Of a stretch of DNA of 64,000 nucleotides, positions 44,180 to 52,875 are shown piece after piece. This stretch comes from Calditrichia bacterium (GTDB lineage Bacteria > Calditrichota > Calditrichia > RBG-13-44-9 > J075): NCBI GenBank assembly GCA_028284905.1, contig JANQQU010000065.1, positions 1 to 64,000 of the forward strand, read 5' to 3'. The position numbers and the translations under genes are program-made. A model generated the notes under the pieces. The model was given only the letters and a program-made list of their open reading frames with translations, did not search any database and was not told the DNA's origin. Each line of letters begins with the position of its first letter. The first letter of the stretch is position 1.

Positions 44180-45154
44180 ATGAAGAAAAACGTTCGCCAT
44201 TCGATGAGGCTTTGCCTCCTTTTATTAATTAGTTGCACATTAAGTGTTTGTGCAGTGCCGGAAAAGGAAATCTCCCGGGAAACAAATCAACCATTCCTGA
44301 CAGTACTCGGTATTGCTCAAGATGCCGGTTATCCCCAGGCAGCCTGCAGTAAAACTTGCTGTGTAGATGTTTGGGCCGGGAAACATGCACGGAAGATGGT
44401 TAGCTGTCTTGCCCTGGTTGATCCGGAAAGCGGGCAACGCTGGGTTTTTGATGCGACTCCGGACTTCAAAGATCAATTGCGAAAGCTGGATGAAATTGCG
44501 CCAGTGTCCAAAGGGGCCCCGGGATTAGACGGCATCTTCCTGACCCATGCGCATATCGGTCATTATACCGGGCTAATGCATTTAGGACGGGAAGTGATCG
44601 GAGCAAAAGGTGTTCCTGTATATGTGATGCCTCGGATGAAAAGCTATCTGACGAACAATGGTCCCTGGGAGCAGTTGGTCAAGCTGGAGAATATTAAGCT
44701 GGCAGCAATGATCGCCGATAGTGCAGTACAGGTAAATTCACACTTACGGGTAACGCCTTTTCTGGTACCTCACCGCGATGAGTATAGCGAAACCGTTGGA
44801 TACCGGATTGATGGGCCCCGGAAGTCGGCGATATTTATCCCCGATATCGACAAGTGGGAAAAATGGGAACGGCCCATCGAAGCGATGATCTCTGCGGTTG
44901 ACGTGGCATATCTGGACGGCACTTTTTTCGCCAATGGCGAGATTCCCGGCAGAGATATGGCGCAAATTCCCCATCCATTTATTCAGGAAAGTATTGCCCG
45001 TTTTAGTAAGCTGCCGGACAGTGAGAAGGCAAAGATCGTTTTCATCCATCTCAATCATACCAATCCTGCTTTACAGCAGGGAAGCGCTGCCCGTCAGGAA
45101 ATTGAGCGCGCCGGATTTCGGGTGGCGGAAGAAGGTGAGATAATAGGACTTTAG
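44180..45154 (+). CDS. Exported PqqB-like metallo-beta-lactamase-fold protein
   Basis: 324 residues from ATG 44180; no ribosome site is evident, and a TTG at 44165 is the only upstream option. Signal segment LCLLLLISCTLSVC, possibly a lipoprotein. Body: LTVLGIAQDAGYPQAACSKTCC, IFLTHAHIGHYTGL (MBL metal motif T-H-A-H-x-x-H), HRDEYSETVGYRI, FIPDIDKWEKW and FIHLNHTNP. This order follows PqqB/coenzyme PQQ biosynthesis-type MBL proteins, but no other pqq genes are nearby, so a PQQ role is unlikely. The cysteine-rich N-terminal patch resembles those in PqqB relatives. Confidence 0.82.
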   Translation: MKKNVRHSMRLCLLLLISCTLSVCAVPEKEISRETNQPFLTVLGIAQDAGYPQAACSKTCCVDVWAGKHARKMVSCLALVDPESGQRWVFDATPDFKDQLRKLDEIAPVSKGAPGLDGIFLTHAHIGHYTGLMHLGREVIGAKGVPVYVMPRMKSYLTNNGPWEQLVKLENIKLAAMIADSAVQVNSHLRVTPFLVPHRDEYSETVGYRIDGPRKSAIFIPDIDKWEKWERPIEAMISAVDVAYLDGTFFANGEIPGRDMAQIPHPFIQESIARFSKLPDSEKAKIVFIHLNHTNPALQQGSAARQEIERAGFRVAEEGEIIGL

Positions 45155-45155
45155 T

Positions 45156-45202
45156 AAATGGGCAAATGAGCAAATCTGCCCATTTGCCCATTTGCCCATT
45201 TG
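45156..45202. repeat. Octamer palindromic repeat (copy 4)
   Basis: AAATGGGCAAATGAGCAAATCTGCCCATTTGCCCATTTGCCCATTTG forms an almost perfect palindrome between convergent genes. Confidence 0.85.
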
Positions 45203-45210
45203 ATAATCTG

Positions 45211-45588
45211 CTACACTAACGCCGGACGTTGCTGCTGGCGAAATTTTGCACCTGCAACAAATGCCGGTACAGTAATCAAAAAAGTAACTACTTTATACCA
45301 GAGCGGCAGCGGTGAAACGGCGATTAACTCTCCTCCAAAGCTTAAAACCAGCATAATAATGCCCACTGCGCTTGCCAGGGCGACTTCTTTCTGACCAGCG
45401 ATCCAGGCGGTGATGTATCCTCCCACCACGCTAAATATTGTATTGTAGATGACGCTGATAAGCATTTCGGAAACCGGATAGGGCGGTCCACTACTGCCAC
45501 TAAAATTATTGATTAATGTAGTGGTAATACCGGAGAGAAGAATCGTGCTGATTAATCCGGCAATGACGGCGAGACAGTTTCTGATCAT
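45211..45588 (-). CDS. Small four-helix membrane protein
   Basis: 125 residues with AAGGAG site. Four membrane helices (CLAVIAGLISTILLSGI; LISVIYNTIFSVVGGYITAWI; VALASAVGIIMLVLSFGG; LWYKVVTFLITVPAFVAGAKF). Unassigned; similar small polytopic proteins are frequent in environmental FCB genomes. No visible partner. Confidence 0.7.
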   Translation of the reverse strand: MIRNCLAVIAGLISTILLSGITTTLINNFSGSSGPPYPVSEMLISVIYNTIFSVVGGYITAWIAGQKEVALASAVGIIMLVLSFGGELIAVSPLPLWYKVVTFLITVPAFVAGAKFRQQQRPALV

Positions 45589-45771
45589 GGAAAACTCCTT
45601 CGTTTATGAACCCGGGCAAAATGGCAATATTTGCCTGGATTCAAACCCTTTTGCAGGGAAACTGCGCCATGATGCAGTGAAAGTGTTGCAAATTGCCGGG
45701 AAGAAAAATAAATAATGTTAGGTCAGGAGTTAAAAGTTCATTTTGGATGATCTGAAAAGTACAGGAAATGG

Positions 45772-46098
45772 TTACTTTTCACTTTCAAAATCAACATCGA
45801 CACCACCAAACATCGGTGCAAAAAGATTATAGAGCACAGCGCCGATCAAACCGGCGACAAGCCCGAACGCCGCGAATATTAGCGGCATCCCGATCAATGC
45901 GCCAAATGCAAGCACTGTCCCGTAACTTAAGCCTGGCGTACCGGCAGCTACCGGATCCAGCACTTCAAGTGTGACCAATATATCGATGAGCAGTCCGCCG
46001 AAGGAATACAAGATACCGGCGATGAATCCGGCAATTGTCATGATGATAGTGATTAATTTAGTGAAGGAAAATAAACCGACTTTTTTAATGCGGGCCAT
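45772..46098 (-). CDS. Small membrane protein, DUF3566-like layout
   Basis: 108 residues from ATG 46098 (GAGGTG upstream), preferred to ATG 46116. A short basic N-terminus (MARIKKVGLFSFTKLITIIM) and two long helices, the second glycine-rich (FAALGLVAGLIGAVLYNLF-like: LIFAAFGLVAGLIGAVLYN), then an acidic tail (GVDVDFESEK). The layout resembles DUF3566 membrane proteins, but this is a weak match. Confidence 0.65.
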   Translation of the reverse strand: MARIKKVGLFSFTKLITIIMTIAGFIAGILYSFGGLLIDILVTLEVLDPVAAGTPGLSYGTVLAFGALIGMPLIFAAFGLVAGLIGAVLYNLFAPMFGGVDVDFESEK

Positions 46099-46208
46099 AT
46101 GCGTCACCTCTTTCATTCATTGAAATTGGTTGCTTTATCATCAATATAGCAACCGTTTCTCCATATGAAAGGGCGAATTTGGCCTCTTAGAGCCAGCGAT
46201 AGGTTTCT

Positions 46209-47057
46209 CTAAAGAGCGGCCTTCAGAAGAGACTGCAGTTTTTCCCGGCGATTGCGGCTAAGACGGAGGGCAGTGCCATCCTGCATGGTTACGGCATAGG
46301 CGCCATTATACAGTGGCTCCATTTCCCGCAAATAGTCGATGTTAATAATCGTAGAACGATGAATACGGATAAATTGCTGCGGATTCAATTGCTGTTCCAG
46401 GTTATTCAGCGATTGGCGAACCAAATGGGAGTGTTCAGCGGTATGTACCCGGGCATAGTAGTCGGCAGCAGCTATCCAGCGAATATCTGTCGTTTTTACG
46501 ATAAGTGAACGGTTGGCAGATTTGATTAGCAAGCGGGAAATATAGCTTTCCTGTGGATCACTTTTTCCGTTCTTATTGGGAATTTCTTCACTGTTCAGCA
46601 ATGTTTTCCCGCCAGCACGGTAATAATGAATTGCCCGGTCAGCAAAAAGTATGAGAAAATAAATGGCGACATTAAAATGTATTTGCATCATCAGGATGGC
46701 AAAGTAATTCTCCCAAAAGGAGATATTGCTGGTAGAAGATTCGAAGAGAAAAAGCAGGCCGTTCATCATCAGCAAATAAACTGAAGAAACCAGCAGCGCG
46801 GCGATAAAATGAATGCCGGATGCAGCAAGCCAGCGTTTATCAATTAAAGGAAATTGCCTGCCCAAATAGACAATCAATGGTGTGAAAAGTGCCCAGAGAT
46901 ACCAGGCGGCCAGTTGCCATTGAAAGATTAGCCAGAAGCGCTCCGGATTATCCTGAAACGCCCTCAACCAGTAGATTTGCAGGGAGATAATTAGCGCCAC
47001 TCCGCTGAAAATAAGAAATGCCGTAATATACTGGCGCGGTAATTTACTTCCAAACAT
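46209..47057 (-). CDS. Membrane-anchored LytTR transcriptional regulator
   Basis: 282 residues. Four N-terminal helices (ITAFLIFSGVALIISL; LAAWYLWALFTPLIVYLG; WLAASGIHFIAALLVSSVYL; MMQIHFNVAIYFLILFA), a linker (150-185), then a complete LytTR domain (RSLIVKTTDIRWIAAADYYARVHT, QFIRIHRSTIINIDYLREM, RLSRNRREKL). There is no receiver and no kinase: sensing and DNA binding are in one chain. The helical part resembles the sensor of the LytS-type kinase at 34023. It follows the UbiB-type kinase gene by three bases, so the two are co-transcribed. Confidence 0.88.
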   Translation of the reverse strand: MFGSKLPRQYITAFLIFSGVALIISLQIYWLRAFQDNPERFWLIFQWQLAAWYLWALFTPLIVYLGRQFPLIDKRWLAASGIHFIAALLVSSVYLLMMNGLLFLFESSTSNISFWENYFAILMMQIHFNVAIYFLILFADRAIHYYRAGGKTLLNSEEIPNKNGKSDPQESYISRLLIKSANRSLIVKTTDIRWIAAADYYARVHTAEHSHLVRQSLNNLEQQLNPQQFIRIHRSTIINIDYLREMEPLYNGAYAVTMQDGTALRLSRNRREKLQSLLKAAL

Positions 47058-47060
47058 GGG

Positions 47061-48815
47061 TTACCGCCGACTCATGGTTTTACGACGGAATCGCCGGGCA
47101 GACCATAACGACCCGCCCAGGCAGCACATGAAAAATACCGCTGTTCCTAACAGCCCCTGGGAAATCATATCCTCGGCACGAATATGTGCGACATAGGAAA
47201 GTCCGCCAGCCGCCAGCGCAAAAACACCATAGAGGAATTGATGCCCCAGTGCGTAAAATAGCTGAGTGCTCTCCTGCAACCCTTTGATGTTCAGGGATAG
47301 TTCGTCATTGTTCGCTTTCTGCAGGAACTTCTTTAGCGATTCCGGAATCGTTAATGCACTCAAGGCCATGTCCTTAACGACATTACTGGCCATCTTCACC
47401 CAATCGCGATCGCGGCCAAGTACGAACTCCTCTAAGTAAGGGCGAATCGTTTTCATTGGGTTCATGGTCGGGCTCAGATGAGTGCAAAGGCCCATCAGGA
47501 GTAGTATCGTGCGCTCCAGCAATACCCAGTCCTTGGGCAAATGGAAGGAACCGGCCAGCTCCCGCAGAGAAATATTCATGCGTCGCAAATCTCCCCATAC
47601 TTCCAGGCGGGTGCGGAAATCGACCTGAATATCCTGTAGATTCCAGGAATCCAATGTCATGTCTTCCAGGAAGCGGCTGTAGAAATATTCGATGATGCGC
47701 TCGGCATTGTAAGAATCTTCGTTGCGGGGAATAAAGCCCATCATTGTCAGCGCCTTCATGATTTGCTCGGTATTGCGACGCAACAATCCCTCCAGAAATT
47801 GTGGAATGCCCTCCAACATCTTTGCGGAAAGCGAGGCGACGGCACCGAAATCGATAAAAACCACGCTGCCATCCGGCCGGACGAGAATATTTCCCGGATG
47901 CGGATCGGCATGGTAAAAGCCATCGCTAAAGATCATCTGACAATAAGCGGTGAGCACGCGTTCCGCTAAATCCTGACGATCGATACCCAGCTCGGCAATG
48001 GCAGCGAGATTGGAGATTTTAACGCCTTCAATAAATTCGGTGGTTAACACTCTTTCGCTGGAAAGCGCTGCAACAACCTGCGGAAAAGATACTTGCGTAT
48101 CCCCGGCAAAATTCTCGCGGATGGTATTGATATGATCCGCTTCTTTCCGGAAATCCAGTTCGTCGTGGATCATCTCTTCTATTTGGGAAAAGTTATCATC
48201 CATGCCGCGAACCCGGAAAATAAAGCTGACGATGCGGATGAGTCGTCGAATGGTTATAAGATCCATTCGGGCAATTTCCTCGATTTCCGGATATTGCACT
48301 TTAACGGCAACAATGCGGCCATCCGGCAAGGTTGCCCGATGCACCTGGGCGAGAGACGCACTGGCGATTGGTGCCTCGGAAAATTCCTGAAAGAGCGCTT
48401 CCGGAGGTTGACCGAATTCCTGCTGAATACGCGTGCGAATTTCCGCAAAGGGGCGGGAGGGGATGCGATCCTGTAATTCCTCCAATTCACTGCGAAAATC
48501 TTCCGGTAGAAAATTACTGAGGATACTAACCATTTGGCCGGCCTTAATAAACAGGCCTTTCAGCACCAAAATCGTTTCTTTGAGCCGCCGGGCATTGGCG
48601 CCGTAAACATCGGGCATTTTTCGTGCTTTCCACTCCGGACCTAAAAATTTCCCTTTAAATTCAAACCAGCCCAGGCTTATCAACAGGCGAAAGACAACCT
48701 GATATGCCCGTAACAGACGAAAGCGCCGGGCAGTTAAACGGGATGTTGGTTGCGGGGATGGTTGATCTTGAGGACTGGCAGATTGCGTTTTCTGGGGCGC
48801 TTTTGTTGCGGGCAT
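47061..48815 (-). CDS. UbiB/ABC1 (AarF)-family atypical kinase
   Basis: 584 residues. The family-specific KxGQ motif is in FIKAGQMVSILSNFLP. The A-rich nucleotide loop is ASASLAQVHRA (in place of the P-loop), the ATP Lys is in VAVKVQYPEI, the catalytic region is FYHADPHPGNIL and the metal-binding Asp is in VFIDFGAV. C-terminal pair of membrane helices (FLYGVFALAAGGLSYV; GLLGTAVFFMCCLGG). Homologues support isoprenoid lipid (ubiquinone/menaquinone) biosynthesis or handling in the membrane. The N-terminus is Pro/Ser/Gln-rich. Co-transcribed with a membrane LytTR regulator. Confidence 0.93.
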   Translation of the reverse strand: MPATKAPQKTQSASPQDQPSPQPTSRLTARRFRLLRAYQVVFRLLISLGWFEFKGKFLGPEWKARKMPDVYGANARRLKETILVLKGLFIKAGQMVSILSNFLPEDFRSELEELQDRIPSRPFAEIRTRIQQEFGQPPEALFQEFSEAPIASASLAQVHRATLPDGRIVAVKVQYPEIEEIARMDLITIRRLIRIVSFIFRVRGMDDNFSQIEEMIHDELDFRKEADHINTIRENFAGDTQVSFPQVVAALSSERVLTTEFIEGVKISNLAAIAELGIDRQDLAERVLTAYCQMIFSDGFYHADPHPGNILVRPDGSVVFIDFGAVASLSAKMLEGIPQFLEGLLRRNTEQIMKALTMMGFIPRNEDSYNAERIIEYFYSRFLEDMTLDSWNLQDIQVDFRTRLEVWGDLRRMNISLRELAGSFHLPKDWVLLERTILLLMGLCTHLSPTMNPMKTIRPYLEEFVLGRDRDWVKMASNVVKDMALSALTIPESLKKFLQKANNDELSLNIKGLQESTQLFYALGHQFLYGVFALAAGGLSYVAHIRAEDMISQGLLGTAVFFMCCLGGSLWSARRFRRKTMSRR

Positions 48816-48918
48816 AATAATTCCCGATCTCTCTTCTTAATAAAAATAATACCAATTCTTTTCAATGTATTTATGGTATTAAGGAAAGAAAAGTTCTCAT
48901 TTAAAATCGGGCAATCGA

Positions 48919-49626
48919 TTATTCTGAGTTTCGTAGAAATTTTTGCAGGCGATCGGGATAGTCGGTAAAAATACCATCGACGCCGAGGGCTGCCATCCGG
49001 GCAAAATCTTCCGCTTCATTTACCGTATAAACGAAGACTTTTAGCTGACGCTTATGTGCATCTTCGACAAATGCCTTGGTGATAAAACTCATGCCCATGT
49101 TAACAGAAAAAGCGGTTAGTTCGCTGGCGGCAGCGGCATAATCCAAAGGGAGGGCATAAAGGAGAACGCCACGGGGAATATCCGGATCGATTTCCTTGAT
49201 ATGCTGCAGGGAATGATGATTAAAAGAGGAAACCAGAAATTGGCTATTCTGCCACCCTTCTCTGCGGGCATCGTGAATCAGGGCTGCGACGGCCTCGGCA
49301 GTATCAGGGCCTTTCAATTCAATGTTGATGCCGGCTCTGCGATCTACCAGAGTTAGCACTTCCTGCAGGGTGGGTATTTGTTCGCCATCCCCGGCATCCA
49401 GGGAGCGCAGGTAGGTAAAGGATTTTTCCAAAACATATCCGGAACCGTTGGTAGTGCGTTCCAGGCGATCATCGTGAATAACCAGTAATTCCCCATCGAT
49501 ATGATAGACATCGACCTCAATCCAGTCCACACCATAATCGAGCGCTCTTTGAACCGACTTTAAGGTATTTTCCGGTGCCAATCCCGCAGCACCGCGATGA
49601 CCGATGTTAAGTATCTTATTCGACAA
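48919..49626 (-). CDS. Glycerophosphodiester phosphodiesterase
   Basis: 235 residues from TTG 49626, which has AGGAG five bases upstream. The longer ATG frame (49710) merely translates octamer repeat DNA. GDPD barrel: ILNIGHRGAAGLAPENT (catalytic His-Arg and Glu), DWIEVDVYHIDGELLVIHDDRLERTTNG (metal Glu/Asp and second His), GINIELKGP, VSSFNHHSL and GVDGIFTDYP. It lacks a signal peptide, so it is cytoplasmic, and it hydrolyses glycerophosphodiesters to glycerol 3-phosphate and an alcohol. Confidence 0.92.
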   Translation of the reverse strand: MSNKILNIGHRGAAGLAPENTLKSVQRALDYGVDWIEVDVYHIDGELLVIHDDRLERTTNGSGYVLEKSFTYLRSLDAGDGEQIPTLQEVLTLVDRRAGINIELKGPDTAEAVAALIHDARREGWQNSQFLVSSFNHHSLQHIKEIDPDIPRGVLLYALPLDYAAAASELTAFSVNMGMSFITKAFVEDAHKRQLKVFVYTVNEAEDFARMAALGVDGIFTDYPDRLQKFLRNSE

Positions 49627-49650
49627 AAATTCTCCTGGAAGTAAGACTGT

Positions 49651-49735
49651 AAATCTGCAAATGGGCAGATGAGCAAATGGGCAAATGAACAGACAAGTAT
49701 TTTTGCCCATTTGCTCATCTGCTCATTTGCTCATC
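49651..49735. repeat. Octamer palindromic repeat (copy 5)
   Basis: GCAAATGGGCAGATGAGCAAATGGGCAAATGA, a short centre, then the inverse TTTGCCCATTTGCTCATCTGCTCATTTGCTCA. The two arms form an approximately 32-base stem. Confidence 0.88.
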
Positions 49736-49744
49736 TTTTCTGGC

Positions 49745-50383
49745 TTACTCCCCTTCTCCAAAAAGAAATCCGAGCATAATTTTAATACTGCTGGTTTTCC
49801 GGGTTAGGCCATTTTCCGCAGCAACGGAATCATCGATATTGATGACGCCCAAACCGAATTGTGCCTGGATAAACAGCGTGCCGCTATTCAGAGGAGCACC
49901 AATGCCGGTGGTAAAGTTCAACCCGATATCCATGCTTTTCAGGTCGGATTTTATATCGGTTTTTACACCATCCGGGGCTTCATGATTTGCACTCAGCAGA
50001 AATCCGATGTTGGGTCCTGCAGCAAAAAATGGCCCGATATTATCAGTAATTTTATTATAGCGAATCATCACGGGAACGTTCAAGTAACCTAACTGAAAGT
50101 TGCCACTTTCCTGCCCATTGACGGTATACTTGCTGCCTTGCATCAAGTAGCCGGGTTCTACCTGCAGTTCCAAAGTACCGGGTAAATTGAGCAGCATAAC
50201 ACCACCGATGCCGAATGCTGTTCGGCCGGGATGTTCAACACCTTCCAGATTGTTACCATCCTGTTTTACACTGAGTCCGGCAAGGTTTAAACCGCCAAGA
50301 ACGCCCACGCGAATCTGGGCAAACATGCCGCTGGTTGCAATAAGCAAACTTACCAAGAGTAGCTTTAACGAAAAAAGTTTCAT
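49745..50383 (-). CDS. Outer-membrane beta-barrel protein (PorT/OmpW-like)
   Basis: 212 residues from ATG 50383 (AAGGAG upstream). Signal peptide LKLLLVSLLIATSGMFAQ. RVGVLGGLNLAGLSV, then alternating hydrophobic strands (LQVEPGYLMQGSKYTV; LGYLNVPVMIRY; GPFFAAGPNIGFLL; MDIGLNFTTGIGAPL) ending IKIMLGFLFGEGE: an eight-stranded barrel of the 'outer membrane protein beta-barrel' type common in the FCB group. Role unknown. It overlaps nothing but lies immediately downstream of the decarboxylase gene on the same strand. Confidence 0.82.
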   Translation of the reverse strand: MKLFSLKLLLVSLLIATSGMFAQIRVGVLGGLNLAGLSVKQDGNNLEGVEHPGRTAFGIGGVMLLNLPGTLELQVEPGYLMQGSKYTVNGQESGNFQLGYLNVPVMIRYNKITDNIGPFFAAGPNIGFLLSANHEAPDGVKTDIKSDLKSMDIGLNFTTGIGAPLNSGTLFIQAQFGLGVINIDDSVAAENGLTRKTSSIKIMLGFLFGEGE

Positions 50384-50394
50384 ATCAATCTCCT

Positions 50395-51828
50395 TCACTC
50401 ATTAAGGGATGCCAATAGGCGATCGGCTTCCGTAGCAATCAACGACCTGGCTGCATCGACATGCCGTTGTTCAACATTGGTTTGCCCAATAACTATCCGA
50501 ATCGTATAGATACCGTTCAGTCGGGTCTGGGTCAGGTATATTTTACCGCTATTATTCAAATTTTCGAGCAACTGCTCGTTTAAATTGTCAACTGCCTCTG
50601 CAGGCATACTATCCGAAGGGATCAAACGGAAACAGACAGTGTTGAAATTGACCAGAGCGAGTAATTCAAAATTCGGGGATGCGGTGATCCACTCGCCAAA
50701 TTCCTGTGCCATGGTAATATGTTTACGAATGGCTTTCTGTAAACCCTCCACGCCATAAGTGCGGATAACGAACCAAAGCTTCAGGGCACGAAATCGCCGG
50801 CCAAGGGGAATACCCCAGTCGCGATAGTCGTTAACCTGGCTACCTTCTTTGGTTTTTAGATATTCCGGTAGAATCTCAAACGTGCGCACCAGCATTGCCG
50901 GGTCTTTTACAAAATAGGCGGAACAATCAAAATTGGTGAACATCCATTTATGCGGATTAAAAACGAAGCTGTCAATATATTTAAAGCCTTCGGTGTAATG
51001 TTTCATTTCCGGGAGGATAAGGGCGGTGCCGGCAAAAGCTGCATCAACGTGAAGCCAGATATTATGTGCCCGGCAAATTTCTGCGATGGGAACCACCGGA
51101 TCGCAGGCGGTTGAGCTGGTGGTGCCAATTGTTGCGATGACGCAAAGCGGGTGATAACCGGCAGCAATATCATCTGCGACAGCTTTTGCGAGTGCCTCCG
51201 GAATGAGCGCGAAGTTTTCATCTGTGGCAATTTTGCGAAGGTGCTCTTTCCCGAAACCGGCTATTTTTACCCCTTTCTCAATCGAGGAATGGGTTTGCTC
51301 CGAACAGTAAATGGTGTATGTCGGTTCTTTGTAGAAGCCTTGCTGATTAACGCGAAAGTCCGAGGCTTTTTCCCGGGCGGTCAGCATTGCGCAAAGCGTT
51401 GCAGTGGAAGCTGTATCCTGAATAACCCCGGTAAACCCGGCAGGAAGACCGAGCATTTCGCGCAGCCAGTTCATCATCTGTTCTTCCAGTTCCGCCGCTG
51501 CCGGAGACGTTTGCCAGATCATGCATTGTGCGCCAAGGGTTGCAGTCAGCATTTCTGCCAGTAGAGATGGGGGACTGGCATTGCCGGGAAAATAAGCGTG
51601 AAATGATGGGTGTTGCCAGTGCGTCATCCCGGGCATTATAATCCTTTCAAAGTCAGCGAAAATTTCCGGGAATGATTCGCTGACTGCCGGTGGTGCTTCC
51701 GGCAATTGTTTAATAATATCTTTCGGTTCTACCTGGGAACGCACCGGATAAGATTCTACATTTTCCAGAAAATCCGCCATCCAGTCCACCAGTTCGTGGG
51801 CATATTTTCGAAATTCCTTGTTGTCCAT
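50395..51828 (-). CDS. PLP-dependent aromatic-L-amino-acid-type decarboxylase (group II)
   Basis: 477 residues from ATG 51828 (51840 is an alternative). Group II decarboxylase order: MTHWQHPSFHAYFPGN, GVIQDTASTATLCAMLTARE, CSEQTHSSIEKGVKIAGFG, VIATIGTTSSTACDPV, WLHVDAAFAGTALI (PLP Asp-x-Ala) and FNPHKWMFTNFDCSA (PLP Lys), with RRFRALKLWFV. Animal and plant homologues decarboxylate DOPA, 5-HTP, tryptophan or tyrosine. Which aromatic substrate is used here is not readable. The HWQHPSFHAYFP segment and a Trp/Tyr-binding architecture are conserved. Confidence 0.9.
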   Translation of the reverse strand: MDNKEFRKYAHELVDWMADFLENVESYPVRSQVEPKDIIKQLPEAPPAVSESFPEIFADFERIIMPGMTHWQHPSFHAYFPGNASPPSLLAEMLTATLGAQCMIWQTSPAAAELEEQMMNWLREMLGLPAGFTGVIQDTASTATLCAMLTAREKASDFRVNQQGFYKEPTYTIYCSEQTHSSIEKGVKIAGFGKEHLRKIATDENFALIPEALAKAVADDIAAGYHPLCVIATIGTTSSTACDPVVPIAEICRAHNIWLHVDAAFAGTALILPEMKHYTEGFKYIDSFVFNPHKWMFTNFDCSAYFVKDPAMLVRTFEILPEYLKTKEGSQVNDYRDWGIPLGRRFRALKLWFVIRTYGVEGLQKAIRKHITMAQEFGEWITASPNFELLALVNFNTVCFRLIPSDSMPAEAVDNLNEQLLENLNNSGKIYLTQTRLNGIYTIRIVIGQTNVEQRHVDAARSLIATEADRLLASLNE

Positions 51829-51942
51829 CGCCACTCTCATTCATCGTTGTACAAGATGGTAAGGAAAAAAAATATTGAATCATAATCAAATAGAATTTAA
51901 CGGAAAAAGGAGATCGGGAGGAATGATGCAAGCAATTTTTTC

Positions 51943-52677
51943 TTAGTGCCGCAAACGGGCGCGATGCCATTGGTAAAGCATAAAGAAGAAAATCGCAAGC
52001 GCTAAAATCAGCTCAATTATTTCACTAAATTCGGAAATAGCAAAACGATATTTATCCGGCCGTGGAAGCACTGTGCGATAGAAACGCCAGGAGAAAAATG
52101 CTGCAAAATAGGTGGTTAAACATAATGGTGGAATCGTCCAGGCGAAACTGACCGGAATTCTTTCAGCAATATTTGTGTATTTGTAAATCGGGGCAAGTAG
52201 CAGGGCAAAGGCGCCAATCAGAATTTGCAGCCAATTGAGCACCGTTTCGATACCATACATATTATGAAAGTTGGTTTCATTCTGCCTGTTTAGTTCGGAC
52301 ATATCCTTGGAGGTTTCCCAGCCGAAAATGCGTTGCCCCCAGCTGATTTCTTCGCCGATTAAGAGAAATAATCCAACTGCAATGATCAAATAAAGGGCAG
52401 CAATTCCCGGATTCCCAAAACTGAGCAGGCGACGGATTACCAGAAGGGATAAAATTAATCCGGCAGCAAAAAACAATAATTGCAACGACTCTCCTAAGCG
52501 ATCTTCACCGGTAACTAATTTATAAAGCTCTTTATCAATAAGTCCGGATAATACACCTAAAAAGAGAACAATAAATGGTAAGACCCAGACTGCTTTGACG
52601 AAGGTCTCTGAAAAATGCCATTCCTCCAAACTATCACTAAAGAATTGATCTAAAAAGCTGTTGTGTCGTTTCCGCAT
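51943..52677 (-). CDS. Polytopic membrane protein with conserved EEISWGQR motif
   Basis: 244 residues from ATG 52677; an alternative TTG at 52716 would add 13 residues, and neither has a strong ribosome site. About six helices (AVWVLPFIVLFLGVLSGL; LLFFAAGLILSLLVI; IAALYLIIAVGLFLLIG; ...). A conserved block sits at the membrane edge, GEEISWGQRIFGWET followed by ELNRQNETNFHNM, seen in a family of uncharacterised bacterial membrane proteins. The paired Glu, Trp, Gln and Asn-His residues suggest an active or binding site. Function unknown. Confidence 0.75.
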   Translation of the reverse strand: MRKRHNSFLDQFFSDSLEEWHFSETFVKAVWVLPFIVLFLGVLSGLIDKELYKLVTGEDRLGESLQLLFFAAGLILSLLVIRRLLSFGNPGIAALYLIIAVGLFLLIGEEISWGQRIFGWETSKDMSELNRQNETNFHNMYGIETVLNWLQILIGAFALLLAPIYKYTNIAERIPVSFAWTIPPLCLTTYFAAFFSWRFYRTVLPRPDKYRFAISEFSEIIELILALAIFFFMLYQWHRARLRH

Positions 52678-52875
52678 AGTATCCAGAATATCCAGTTCAG
52701 TTGAGTGCTTTTCCAATAAGCTTTAGACAGGTGAATGACATCTGCACTGATATTGTACTTTTATTGCAATTGGCTTGTAACATATTCACAACTAACTGGA
52801 AATGCGTGATCTACGCGTGGAATTGAAAAATTATTTCGCGAATTTTAGATGAAAAGGGTGTTAGGGAAAGATGGC

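Noticed and set aside
44180-45154. A PQQ biosynthesis locus from the PqqB-like protein
   Set aside because: No pqqA, C, D or E nearby, and the protein has an export signal, which PqqB lacks.
45590-45715. A 42-residue plus-strand frame ending at 45715
   Set aside because: No ribosome site or recognisable composition, and its start lies in the minus-strand gene's leader. Treated as chance.
49627-49710. N-terminal extension of the GDPD from ATG 49710
   Set aside because: The extra residues come from octamer repeat DNA. TTG 49626 has AGGAG at ideal spacing.
6556-49735. CRISPR-like arrays from the octamer runs
   Set aside because: Units are 8 bases without unique spacers, they are mirrored rather than direct, and no cas genes are present.
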